This document shows, in pieces, positions 34,049 to 45,096 of a stretch of 64,000 nucleotides of DNA. Where the stretch lies: NCBI RefSeq assembly GCF_030272615.1, contig NC_081410.1, positions 118,799,140 to 118,863,139 on the forward strand. The letters are read 5' to 3'. Both the position numbers and the translations under genes were made by a program. The stretch's first letter is position 1. Every line of letters begins with the position of its first letter. The DNA is from Cryptomeria japonica (lineage: Eukaryota > Streptophyta > Pinopsida > Cupressales > Cupressaceae). The notes under the pieces are model-generated. The model was not told the DNA's origin. It did no database searches and worked only from the letters and a program-made list of their open reading frames with translations.

Positions 34049-35530
34049 TTTCCTTCAGGAAGGGTGACTCCCTTCCTTACTGTCATTTTACTTTGTCCCT
34101 TAGCACTCCTAGCCAATGCAATCCTAACTTGATTCAACTTTCTACCTCTGGATTTCTTTTCCCCCATACGCACCTTGTTGCACACAGGCTCCGTTTTCTC
34201 TACTATCCTTGTTTCCAGAATGTCTTCCTCGTCCATCCACCCCCATTCATTATCATCATCATCTCCATTAGATTCTCAATTTTCCTTGGTTTCATCCTTT
34301 TCAGGCTCGGAATCCTGAGCGTCCTTAATGTTCTTGACTATCTCCAAAATTAACTCCATTTCCACGGGAGGTGCGGTCCTGGACTTTGCCTCATCCAGGA
34401 CCTCAACTGCTTTCTCCACTCTTACTATGGCTTCTTCTACCCAACCCACAACCTACCTATGTTTGTTTATGAGAGAAGCATCCGCTACTATTTCTTCCAC
34501 CTCATGGGGTCTATTGTTGTTGGCCATCGATCCCTCCCCTTGAAAGAAAGACTTTTGCAGAGGCTGAGTTGTGTCATCTTTTGTTCCCTTCCCATCCATT
34601 GTATTTGCTTCGCTCACAAATTTTTTGACCTCATCTTCGATTGTTGTCTCCACATTTTTTCCTTTTGGGCCAATCAGATAAGTCTCCTCCGCATGTTTAT
34701 CTTTTTTGCAGTGATTGCATCTTTTATTTGATTCCTCAACCTCAATCTTTTGTAGCCACTGTCCTGCGTTTGTTATGATCTCAATTTCTTCTAGGAGTGG
34801 CTTGTGGGGTTTCCAACCAATGCATATTCATGCATACATACTGAAGTCTTTTGATTCGATAGCCTCGTCCACTTTGATGTAGAAACCAAGTTTTCTACCT
34901 AAAGCTTGAAAGGACTCTTCATTCCAGTATTCTCTGGGCAGGTTATATAACTGTATCTAGATGGGCACCTCTTCAATCGACGTTAGCAAGGGATTGAAGT
35001 TAGGTTCCCAATCCCTAATATATAGTCCCCTGCCACCCATAAAGAAAGGTCCATTATTCAAAATCCTCTGCTTATCCTTACCATCATCAGTAGTTACCAA
35101 GAAGAGGCCATTTGATAGGGTTTTAAGTTCGAATTTGTATTTCTTGTTTTCAGCACACCAACCTTTCATCTTACCCACGAATGACCAGTCACCGAATTTT
35201 TTTATAAAGAAACCCCTCTCCTGGAAAAAAGCCACTGAGTCAGTCCAACTTTTATTGTCTAGCATCAACGAAACTTTCTCCGGTCTCACGCCCTCTCTAT
35301 TCTCTGAGACATTGATCCGCTTTTGCAGATTTCTTCTGGGTTGCTACTCTTTTTCTTGACAATGTTGCCAGATAGTTTTAGGTCCGTATTCCTTATTGCG
35401 ATGCCCATGACTTTTGAAAGTCTCACTTCTTAAAAATTTGGGTTCCCTGACTTTTGCCTCCTCCCTCCATTGCTTTTGGGGGTAAAAAAGCCTGTTTTGA
35501 TCCTCCTAGACCTTCCTTGGATTTTTCCAT
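34045..35530 (-). pseudogene. LINE-C ORF1: DUF4283 / zinc-knuckle protein
   Basis: Starts about 35530 (MEKSKEGLGGSKQAF). The DUF4283 domain lies at 35289-34957 (SWTDSVAFFQERGFFIKKFG; LKTLSNGLFLVTTDDGKDKQ; GLYIRDWEPNFNP). It continues after a stop with YNLPREYWNEESFQALG and a CNHCKKDKHAEETY zinc-knuckle relic near 34700. The C-terminal half (34653-34045) is acidic, then very basic. Several stops interrupt it. The final TGA (34047-34045) overlaps the ORF2 ATG (34048-34046). Confidence 0.7.
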
Positions 35531-35709
35531 GGACGTTTACGAGGTCGCGAATGCTTGTAACTTTGCTGCATACCCTGATCTGCAAATCTTCGGTCATGGG
35601 AAAGCCCCCCTTGTGTTCGAAAACCTTGTAGCTCCTTGGGTCGAAGCCCTAGTCTCCTTCGCCGCTCCATCACAAATTTTAACCAGGAGAAAGATAACGA
35701 ATTTTTCTT

Positions 35710-36960
35710 ATTAATAATATTCTTAGTTCCATATTTTACACCAATACTTAAAGAGATTTTGGTATCACACAATCTAAAGGATTTTCAAATTGATATCACC
35801 ATAAAAATTGAAACAACATTTAAAACAATTCCATGATGTCCACCTAATCCCTATTAAAATTGTACATCAAATATATTTTATGCTTCTATTAGTGAGAGAT
35901 GTAAAATTAGGGAGTGCAAAATATTGATTACCAAGAGTACTCTCAAACTAGTAGAATCAAGATCCTCAAAATTCCCTAGAATTTCAAGCCTATTGTTATA
36001 ATAATGTTTTGGTAAATCTATTTTTGACATATCCCATTCCTTCCTCTATTACAAGACTTTACTAAAATAAACTCATTTGATTCAATCCCTTATACACAAC
36101 AAAAGGATTTCCATATCTGTATTACTTTTAGTTGTAGATGTCTTTGGTGGGGGAAATAGAATTTGACATTTTCTTTGTTCATTTTCTATAAAGATTCCAA
36201 TTAGAATGACATACATCTAAAAGGCAGAGAATCATATTCTAACATATAAATCTATTTGATACTTCTCAATATAATACCTATAACATCAAAAAATTTATAA
36301 TTACGATTACTTTCTGCTCTATATGAGAATAATAAATTCCCTTTCTCTCTAGCATGTGATAAGAAGGGCCTAAAGGTTTTCTAAAGGAAACCTTAATAAA
36401 ATATAAGATATCTAGTCTCTAGAATTCCATTGAAATATGAAGAAGGTGAAAACAAACCAAAATTTTAGATATGTGCTCTTCAATAGGATCAAATCTCACA
36501 TGATAAGGTTTAATGAAAAATCTACTTGATTATGAAAATAAGGTCCTTAAAATTATAAATTTTAAAGTCCATTTTGGAATTTATACCACAAAGAAGAAAC
36601 CATTTAACACTAAAATAATCTCTGGATATCCTCCTTTAGTTGCTAAGTACAAAGCACTTGATTGTCGAGAAAGGGAAATGTGGCTTTAAATGTCATAAAT
36701 TTAAAGATCAAAGCATGCCCTAATAAATAAAGAAGATCATTAGCTATAACCTCAAGATTAGTAATCAAAATAGGACAAGCCTCACTATTTTTTTAAAACA
36801 TTAGATTAGAGATAATTATCAATATTTTCTTTAGATCTATCTTTATACATAGCATAAATGAGAAATTTAAGAACATTTACATAAATAGAAATCATACCCT
36901 CATCATCTTGAATAGAATACTTAAAAGAAAAATGTAAGGGAGCTCTAGGCCCTTACCCCT
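35710..36960 (-). pseudogene. LINE-A ORF1 remnant
   Basis: On the minus strand from about 36550 to 36150 broken readings match a DUF4283-type ORF1: FHNQVDFSLNPYHVRFDPIE, then a CFHLLHISMEF stretch equivalent to WIRLxxLPxEFW, then YDSLPFRCMSF at the start of the expected zinc knuckle. It fits as the 5' part of LINE-A, separated from its endonuclease by LINE-C. No intact frame. From 36961 to 37114 I see nothing assignable. Confidence 0.5.
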
Positions 36961-37119
36961 TGATCTTTCCATATGAAAGCCTAGAGCCTAAAGACCATAG
37001 GATGAACTATTAAAAGAATTAAAATAAAAAGTAAAATTTAAGCAACATAAATAAAAAATGCAAGTACATAATGATAGAGAGAGATGGATGATGAAAACAA
37101 TTAAAAACAAAGAACAAAT

Positions 37120-38776
37120 TGTAACGTCATAAATTGTACGCACTTGCTAAAGCGGTACAATTTAACACCTAGTTTAGCACCCGCCTTGGCGCAGTTGCAT
37201 TTGCATTTCATTTCCCCTTTAGCACTTAATTAATCAAATTAATTAGGTCTAAAGGTTCTATTTCATCATCTTCCACATCACAAAGTCATGCCCTTTCATT
37301 AAAGCGTGCCCCTTTCATTTTATCCCTCCAATACATCACTTAATCAAAAACCCTAATTAGGCCCTATTCTGAACTTGGGGGCTCGATTTCGGGGGTCAAA
37401 ACATCTCGAAATCACTTGTAACTTCGGGATTCTCTCTAAAATCATCATATCTGACGGCCCTGAAAATTTGGTGAAAAGTTGTCGGGACCGTGGGGCCCGG
37501 AGTGCACACGGTCCCGGACATTTTTCTCGAAATTTTAGGAGCACGATCCAATCATAAAATAAAGCTTAACCCCAAGAAATTGGTGGGATATTCAATCTCT
37601 AGGTCGGCCAAAAGACGAAATTGCGACCTAGGGTTTCATACATAAGAGCTCTCTTTCTTCATTTGAAAGGATCGGATTTTTGTTTCCAGGAACCTCATAT
37701 GTAGCGAAAGAGCAGATCTTTGAAGACTTCAACATCTTACAACACCCCTCTACCAAGCATTTATCAATTCCATTCATCCATTTAGGGCTTGGAAGACATT
37801 GAAGAACAATAGGAGATTACCGACTGAAGATTGGCTTGTACCTCTCCCTTGAGGGTTAGGTATGATTTCATGTTGTTTTCATGTCTTTGCATAAAGCTTC
37901 AATATATCATTCATTCATGCTTTAGATCACTTTGCATCTTAATTTAGAGCATTTACATTATCATTTGCAAGCAATTAGGGTTTACTTTCTAGGTTGCTCT
38001 AGTTTGCTTTCTTGCATTTTAGGACCTTGCACACACACTAGGTCTGCACACACAATACATTTTACAAAACAACTTGGCTATTCGTGGAGGTGGAAATCAC
38101 CAAAGCAGGGGTTTGACTAAGGCAAAACCCTATATAGCCGCCCATCCCATTTCTCAGATATAAGTGCAGGTTCGAGACTCGGACGACGCCGTAGGATATA
38201 GATCCAGAGAGAACAGGTCGAGACAGCACTCTGTATCAAATTGCAGAGCAGAAGACTGGGACTGGGGCTGGGCACCCTGGTCCTGCCAGGACAGGGGCGC
38301 TGGGCGCCCTGGTCCCTGGGACAGAGGCGCTGGGCGCCCTGGTCCTCCGGACAGATAGCTTTCAGACAACTTTCCAATAGTGTTTCAGAGTGCAGAACGA
38401 CAGTTTCCGGTGCAGTTTTCAGGACAGTGGCACCCGCGCCCCCATCCCGCACATTTTCAGTCCGATTTTGACTCCGAGTACACATCTGCATTCTTATTTT
38501 TATCCTTGTATTTACAGCTGTTCATTGATTAATCTCAATTCTGCAATCTTGTTATTAGTTCATACTTGCATTTTGGGATTAGGGTTTGAACTTGCATTAC
38601 TTGATCTTACAATTTCAACAAGGGAATAGAAACCCTAATAGGTAGCCTGTGGCTCTCTCTTTCACAAAAAGAAGTAGCCAATTGTGTGATACCTCTAGGC
38701 TCTTTCGTATTCCGTAATGTGTGACAAAAGGTAGGGTTAGGGCATGATAACCTAGTCTCTCTTTTTCCCCCACACA
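37120..38776 (+). repeat. 5' LTR of Ty3-2
   Basis: 1,657 bp. A TATA-like CTATATAG near 38128-38135 and the GC-rich minisatellite at 38266-38350 lie in its second half. The same sequence returns at 48218-49843. Confidence 0.92.
38266..38350 (+). repeat. GC-rich minisatellite in the 5' LTR
   Basis: Three imperfect units of about 30 bp around the core GGGCGCCCTGGTCC. The 3' LTR (49360-49416) has only two units, which explains most of the length difference between the LTRs. Confidence 0.8.
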
Positions 38777-38796
38777 TTTTGGTGAACCCGACGTGA
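38777..38796 (+). promoter_or_regulatory. Probable primer-binding site of Ty3-2
   Basis: TTTTGGTGAACCCGACGTGA follows the LTR end. The position is right for a PBS and it starts with the usual TGG after a short spacer. I could not assign the tRNA. Confidence 0.55.
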
Positions 38797-38952
38797 ACCT
38801 ATCATTGCTTCTTCTTGCATTGCATCTATTAGATCTAGATCTAGATTTAGTGTGTTTTCATTTCATTTTCATTAAAAAGAAAAAAGAAAAAAAAAAAAAA
38901 AGTGTGTTTCTTTGCATTGTGTGTTTAAATTTCATGCACTTTTTATTTCAAA

Positions 38953-40473
38953 ATGTTAGACTTTTATTTGCAAAATGTTCATGCTTATGATGATTATTAT
39001 GAGTATAGCCAAGATGAATTAGATGAAGCTTTAGATGAGTTTTTGAACCCTAAAGATGCCAAACCTTCATTTTACCAAAAACTCATAAACCTTGTTACTA
39101 TGCCATTTCGTTGTGATGAGAAAGATAAGTTGAATGAGTCCTCTCAAGGGTACATTCCTATCAACTCTTCCACTAAATCTAGTAACATGGTTGTTTTCAA
39201 CAATCTCCTCTATGAGGAGATGTCTCCTTTTGAATCAAAAGACAAACCTTTTAATAGATATGATCATGCTTTGTTGGATGATGCTCTTGATGACTTTGTG
39301 GCTTTATCGAAATCTTTAAACAAGAACAAGACTTCTAAATTAGTTAACATGATAAACTTGAATGAGCATAAAAAGCCTCTCTTTGAAGTCCAAGGAGCTT
39401 ATCCTTCTCCCACCTTTCAAGTTCCTAAGTCACCTCTCCTTACTGTCCAAGGAGGGTATGATCATGATTCCTTTCGTACTCCGAATAAACCAATCATCAC
39501 TGTGCAAGGAAGAAAACCTATAAGTCCTTATAATTATGCCAAGCAAATAACTAGAGAGAGTTATCATGCGGTTGCCCATACTTATCATACCAGAAATAAT
39601 AGGCAGCCTAGTCCTCCTCCTGTTATCCCAGTTTCTCTTCCGAATCCTCAACTGATTCTTCCACAAGCTCCCCGTATTTCGCAAGTTCTTGGCAAAGAAT
39701 ATGATCTCATAGAACAACTTAAAGCTACCCCTGCTAAGATATCCCTTTGGGATTTGATTCAAACTTCTTCCGCTCATCATGGAATGTTACAAGATGCCTT
39801 GAAAGATTTGAATGTTCCTCCACCGAATACATCTAGTAATATAGCATCTTTGGTTAACTCTGTGATGAATCCTAAAGCTCAAATTGTGTTTACCCAAGAT
39901 GAGTTGCCTACTAGTGAAATCCAACATCAATATGATCCCTTGATGATTGTGGTTATCATGAAAGACACTGCTATAAGGCGAACACTAGTAGATAATGGCT
40001 CTGGTCTTAATGTGTGTAGCATTAATCTTTTGCATAAGATGAATGTGGATACATCCTTAATTGAGCCGGACTCTTGTCCTATTCGAGGCTTTGATAATGT
40101 GGCTAAAACTTCATTAGGTACTATCACCTTACCCATCACAGTTGGGCCTGTTACTTTGCCTACACCTATCCATGTTATGTCGGGAAATCTAACGTACAAC
40201 TTGCTACTAGGGAGACCTTGGATTCACAGTATGCAAGCTGTCCCCTCTACATTGCATAGACAAGTTAAATTTATTTATAACAATAAGACATATACCTTGA
40301 TAGGTGATACTAATTATCAAGCTTGTTTGCAAACATCTACTTCCAAGGGGGGTTCTTCTAAGCCGTCCTCATCTAGTGATGACTCTTTTAAGATACCTAT
40401 CGGTGAATCCTCGCTCTCCGATGATCAAAATTCTTCGGATGAGTCTGGAACTCCTGAAGAAGACTCTTCTTGA
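38953..40473 (+). pseudogene. Ty3-2 gag-like N-terminus and protease
   Basis: 506 codons from ATG 38953 to TGA 40471-40473. The N-terminal part is acidic (YDDYYEYSQDELDEALDEF) and then carries repeats around the core VQGxY or VQG(G/R). It has no recognisable capsid domain and no CCHC zinc knuckle. Residues about 255-300 (LKATPAKISLWDLIQTSSAH) match the conserved stretch before the protease in Tat-type elements. The protease loop is RRTLVDNGSGLNVCS (D-N-G in place of D-S/T-G), followed by LLLGRPWIHSMQAVPSTLHR. The C-terminus is Ser/Asp-rich. The frame continues beyond the TGA. Confidence 0.75.
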
Positions 40474-41430
40474 CTTGAAACTACACATAAGAAGGATTTT
40501 GATCTTGGGAAAATCCTCGAAGAAGACGATTGGGGATCTCTTGATTTTAATCCCACCTTTGTAGGAGAATATAAGGTTCCTTCTAGAGAGCTTAAAGTTG
40601 AAAAGAAGGAAGAAGCTAAAAATCAATCAATCTTACCCGAACCTATGAGTAATAATTTTGTGGCCGCTTCTCAAACTTCTTCTCCTCACACCTCTAATTA
40701 TGAAGAGTTTGATTCTTTGTCTTATAAAAAACCACCTTCTCTTCTTGAAATGGCTGATCGTTATGGTCGTGGTTTTCGCATTTTTGCTAAGCATGGGTAT
40801 CATGGAAATGGTTGCGGTGTTCATGAACAAGGGATAAAAGTTCCTCTAGAGACTAATTTTCACAGTTATGCCTTTGGACTTGGCTATAATCCCTGCAAGC
40901 GCACTAAAGCTTCTAAAAGACCATGCATTAGTGTTAATGTTATTTCTACCTCTCTATCAATGCAACACCCTGAGTACATTGATGGGGATCCTTCGTGTGC
41001 TTGTGCTTTTGACGTTTTCCCTACCGATGATGCTTTAGCTGAATTTTTAGGAGCTTATGACACTCTTCCTCGTTATCATCACAATAGGGGACTCCCTTAT
41101 TGTTTGAACACTGAAGCCTATTTTGGAAAAGAGACGGATAACGATGAGATTGTGAAAGAATTCCCTCAGCTAAAGGATACTCCTCAACAAAGTAATCTTC
41201 TCATAAGTGACACCACTAATGTTAAGATGGATCCTTGCAATGAAGAGAAAGTTCTTAAAATTGGAAAATGTTTGGATGGAGAGGAACAAAAACAATATGA
41301 AGATTTATTGCATGAATTCCCCGAGATCTTTGCTTGGACATACTCTGACATGCCTGGTATAGATCCTAAGATTGTTACTCATAACATTGTCTTAGTTCCT
41401 GATGCTAAGCCCGTGAAACAAAAGATTTGA
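40474..41430 (+). pseudogene. Ty3-2 pol linker before RT
   Basis: Same frame as the protease. It encodes a linker containing GVHEQGIKVPLETNFH, FGLGYNPCKRTKASKR and DCASCAF-like sequence, then the conserved pre-RT motif LLHEFPEIFAWTYSDMPGI and VTHNIVLVPDAKPVKQKI. It ends in TGA (41428-41430), where an Arg codon is usual (QKxRxM). It is flanked by TGA on both sides with no frameshift. Confidence 0.75.
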
Positions 41431-43797
41431 AAAATGAATCCTAAGGTAGCTTTGCTTGTTAAGGCTGAGATTGAAAAGTTATTGGAGGCTGGATTTATCC
41501 GCCCTATTGACTATTCCCCATGGATTTCAAATATTGTCGCTGTGGCTAAACCAGATAACAAAATAAGAATGTGTACCGACTTTCGAGATCTAAATAAGGC
41601 TTCTTTAAAAGATGATTTTCCTCTTCCAAACATTGACATGATAGTTGATTCTACGGCAGGACATGCCTTGTTATCCTTCATGGATGGTTTTTCAGGATAC
41701 AATCAAATTTTTATTAACCCTCAAGATCAATTCAAAATCGCTTTCACTACTCCTTGGGGTACGTTTTGTTGGATAATGATGCCTTTTGGACTTAAAAATG
41801 CCGGTGCAACTTATCAACGAGCGATGACCCTTATCTTTCATGATTATATGCATAAGATTTTAGAGGATTATGTTGATGACATTTTAGCCAAATCCTTTCT
41901 TCGCATGGATCATATTAAAATCCTTTGTCAAATCTTTGAAAGGATTCGTAAATATCACATGCGCTTGAATCCCCGAAAATGTGTTTTTGGTGTGGATAGT
42001 GGAAAACTATTAGGATTCATAGTTTCGCATCGTGGGATTGAGGTGGACACCAAGAAAATAGATGCTATTGTCAACATGCCACCTCCTAGAAATGTGTCTC
42101 AACTTAAAAGCTTACAAGGAAAGATTCAAGCTATTCGTAGGTTTGTATCTCAACTTGCGGATCGTACTTTTCCTTTCACTCAACTTCTCAAAAAGAATAT
42201 CACTTTTCAATGGAATGAGGATTGTCAGCAAGCATTTGAAGATTTAAAAATGTATTTAACTAATCCTCCTATCCTTCGACCGACTGAACCTTCTAAACCC
42301 TTCCTTCTTTATACGGCTGCGTCCTCTCATGCTCGTGCAGCATTATTGGCACAACATGATAAAGATGGTAAAGAATGTCCGGTTTATTACATAAGTCGTA
42401 CCTTACTCGATTATGAGACCCGATATTCTGCGATAAAAAGACAATGCTTGGCCTTGGTGTTTGCGACTCAGAAATTGAGACATTATCTCTTAAACTCAGA
42501 AGTCCACGTCATGGTAAAGTTTGATCCGTTGAAGCATCTTTTCTCTAAAACTAATTTATCAGGACGCCTAGCTAAGTGGGTTATGATGTTAACTGAATTT
42601 GACCTTAAATTTGTTTCACAAATAGCAATTAAAGGGCAAGCGTTGACCGATCACCTGGCTGAGGCCCCTTCACCTTTCTCCTTCCCTAACCCTGAGTCTT
42701 TTCCTGACGACTTCATTCTTTCTATAGAGAAAGATGAAACTTGGGAGTTATACTTTGATGGCTCTAAGTGTCGTACGGGATCGGGGGCAGGTGTTGTTAT
42801 GATTTCTCCTACAAAGAAACCCATTCCCTTATCCTATCGTCTAAATTTCCTGTGTACCAATAACATTGCTGAGTATGAGGCTCTTATAGCGGGAATAAAA
42901 GCAGCCTTAGCTCTGAACATAAAACACATACATATCTATGGAGATTCGCAATTGATTATAAGACAAGTAACAGGAATATATCAAGCAAAACAAGACAAAT
43001 TATCACAATATAAAGACCTTGCCATCTCTTTATTACAAAAATTTGATTCTTATACCATGGAACCTGTTCCTCGAAAAGATAATCGACATGCGGATGCAAT
43101 GGCATGTGTGGCTTCTCTTGTATCTTTAGAGGACCCTGTGGTTGATCTTAAATTTGTTATTCACAACCTTATTTCTCCAGCTATTGTAGATGATCCTAGT
43201 CTGGTAACATGTTGTGACTTTATAGACTCAGATGAATGGTACTTGCATATCGTAAGATATTTGACCGATGGTACCTTTCCTGATTCTGCTAATAGAAACA
43301 CTAGGGCTAGAATCCGTAAGTTGTCTACTAGATATATCATTCTTTCTAATGTCCTTTACCGAAGGGGTTATGATGGTCTTCTCCTTCGCTGTCTTAACAA
43401 ATCAGAAATCCCCATTGCTCTTGAAGAGGTGCATTCAGGTGCCTGTGGGGGGCATTTTGGAGGCAAATCCTTGGTTCATAGATTGCTTCGTATGGGATAC
43501 TATTGGCAAACTATGCAGAAGGATTCTTTTTCGTTTGTTAAGAAATGTCATCAATGTCAACAACATAATAATTTGATTCATGCTCCTGCCCAAGAACTCC
43601 GTTCTCAAGTAGCTTCTTGGCCTTTTTCCGCATGGGGTTTGGATCTCATTTGTAAGATCTCTCCTCCTTCATCTCAAGGACACACCTTCATTATAACCGC
43701 AACAGATTACTTTACGAAGTGGGTAGAAGCTATTCCCCTTCGCTCTACCACTGCTGAAGTGATTTGTCAATTTCTTCTAGAAAACATCATTTCTTGA
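41431..43797 (+). pseudogene. Ty3-2 RT, RNase H, archaeal-type RNase H and integrase start
   Basis: Open for 787 codons from Met 41434. RT: LEAGFIRPIDYSPWISNIV, MCTDFRDLNKAS, MDGFSGYNQI, MPFGLKNAGATYQRAM and YVDDILAKS (the catalytic box, near 41870), then LLGFIVSHRGIEVD. First RNase H: WNEDCQQAFEDLKMYL, YYISRTLLDYETRYS, IKRQCLALVFATQKLRHYLL. Second, archaeal-type RNase H: WELYFDGSKCRTGSGAGVV, NNIAEYEALIAGI, YGDSQLIIRQVTG, DNRHADAMA. Integrase zinc region: HSGACGGHFGGKS...CHQCQ, then WGLDLICKI (first Asp) and TDYFTKWVEAIPL. It ends at TGA 43795-43797. All the main catalytic residues I can check are present. Confidence 0.85.
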
Positions 43798-44496
43798 TTC
43801 GGGATACCTTCTACTATAATCTCAGATAATGGGACATCATTTAAGAACAAGGACATGAAGAAATTCCTCAAGAAGTATCATATCAAACATCGATTTTCTA
43901 CACCGTACTATCCTCAGTCAAATGGTCAAGCCGAATCATCCAATAAGATAATTGAACAAATTCTTTGCAAAACCGTGAATAAGCATGGTAAGGATTGGAG
44001 TAATCAGCTAATCTATGCTCTTTGGGCCTACCGAACGAGTGTACAAATTGCTACAGGAACTACTCCTTATAATCTTGTTTATGGTGCTGATGCTATTATG
44101 CCTTTAGAGTTAGAGATTCCATCACTTAGGGTTTCTCTCAAAGGTATAGTAGATGATGACTCTTATAGAGAACAACGACTTCAACAGCTTGAGATGCTTG
44201 ATGAACAGCGTATAAACGCTCTTGAGCATATTCAAGCGTATCACAAAACTCTACAATGAAGCTATAATGATAAGGTTATTCAACGTTCCTTCTCAATAGG
44301 TGACTTAGTCCTCTATGAGAATCAGCGCAATGTGAATGCCTTACCTGCAGAAAAGGGAAAATTCAGTCCTAATTGGCTTGGACCATATATCGTTATTGAG
44401 GATTATGGATCAGGTGCTTACAAAATAGCGGATGTAGACGGTACGCCTCTTAAAGAACCTATAAATGCTATGCACTTGCGTAGATATTATGCTTAA
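43798..44496 (+). pseudogene. Ty3-2 integrase core and C-terminus
   Basis: Same frame after the TGA. It reads FGIPSTIISDNGTSF (second Asp), FSTPYYPQSNGQAESSNK (catalytic Glu), LIYALWAYRTSVQIATGTTP and YNLVYGADAIMPLELEIPS. A fourth TGA at 44257-44259 replaces an expected Arg (LQ-stop-SYNDKV). The C-terminal domain follows: FSIGDLVLYENQRN, NWLGPYIVIEDYGSGAYKI, MHLRRYYA, with TAA at 44494-44496. Had the four TGAs been sense codons, the frame from 38953 to 44496 would be one 1,847-codon polyprotein. Confidence 0.85.
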
Positions 44497-45096
44497 TTCT
44501 TCATTCCTTATTTATCTTCTTTTCAGTTCTTCAACATTGGGTAATATGTTAGTATCTCCTAATTAGAGCAAAATAGAATTAAATGTTATGATTTTTAATC
44601 TATATTGCTTCGTTCTTGACAAGCGTGTTTCCTTACTTCATAGTCTGTCTTGAATTCATTTATGTAAGTTGTAAAAGATTTACATTTCCATTATGCTAGC
44701 ATATTATACAGTGTCTTTATGTGTTAAGTAGAATCGTATCATGTTGTGTTTAAGTTCAAAATTAAATCACGTTAGTTATATGATTCTTAGACTTAATGCA
44801 TATTTCTTCCCTATCATCAATGTAGTACTTGATTAAATATTTAATTAAGTCACACATGTATCAATTTAATCATGGAGCATTGAGAAATCAATCACATGGA
44901 AATTAAATTCTGAACATACATGTACATTTACCAAATGTATTAGATTTAATCAAAGAAAAATATACATTGTTTTAAGCATTAAAGATAACACATTTGAGAC
45001 AAAAGAGAAGCATGTATATATACATATATATATGTGGATCGTATACAAATATAGGTCACTATACATCCAAAATGTGACCTCTCCTACATCATAAAA
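44497..45096. other. AT-rich spacer downstream of Ty3-2 pol
   Basis: No coding signal. AT-rich, with a (TA)-rich stretch near 45015-45030. It probably serves as the 3' region for both pol and the convergent antisense gene. Confidence 0.4.

Larger units (their letters stand above)
28045..35700 (-). mobile_element. LINE-C: L1-type LINE inserted in LINE-A
   Basis: Minus-strand LINE of about 7.6 kb: ORF1 (35530-34045), ORF2 (34048-29823), and a decayed third coding region (about 29758-28328) holding a roughly 440-bp LTR-like insertion. Its borders are inferred from where LINE-A ORF1 sequence resumes. A possible imperfect target duplication is GAATTTTCTATT near 28035 versus GAATTTTTCTTATT near 35699. 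ORF1 and ORF2 overlap by ATGA. It is better preserved than LINE-A and has a 482-codon open stretch in ORF2. Confidence 0.7.
1300..36960 (-). mobile_element. LINE-A: old L1-type LINE, base layer of the nest
   Basis: Inferred single ancient minus-strand LINE, now in four pieces. From its 5' end they are an ORF1-like piece (about 36900-35900), endonuclease (about 27890-27013), RT start (7237-6512) and RT middle to zf-RVT (3457 to about 1500). The order and spacing fit one LINE once the three insertions are removed: about 830 bp of remaining sequence between the endonuclease end and the RPISLCN-like RT motif is normal for the family. It is full of stops and frameshifts and is clearly dead. The alternative is several unrelated LINE fragments lying by chance in the right order and strand, which is less likely. 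Confidence 0.6.
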
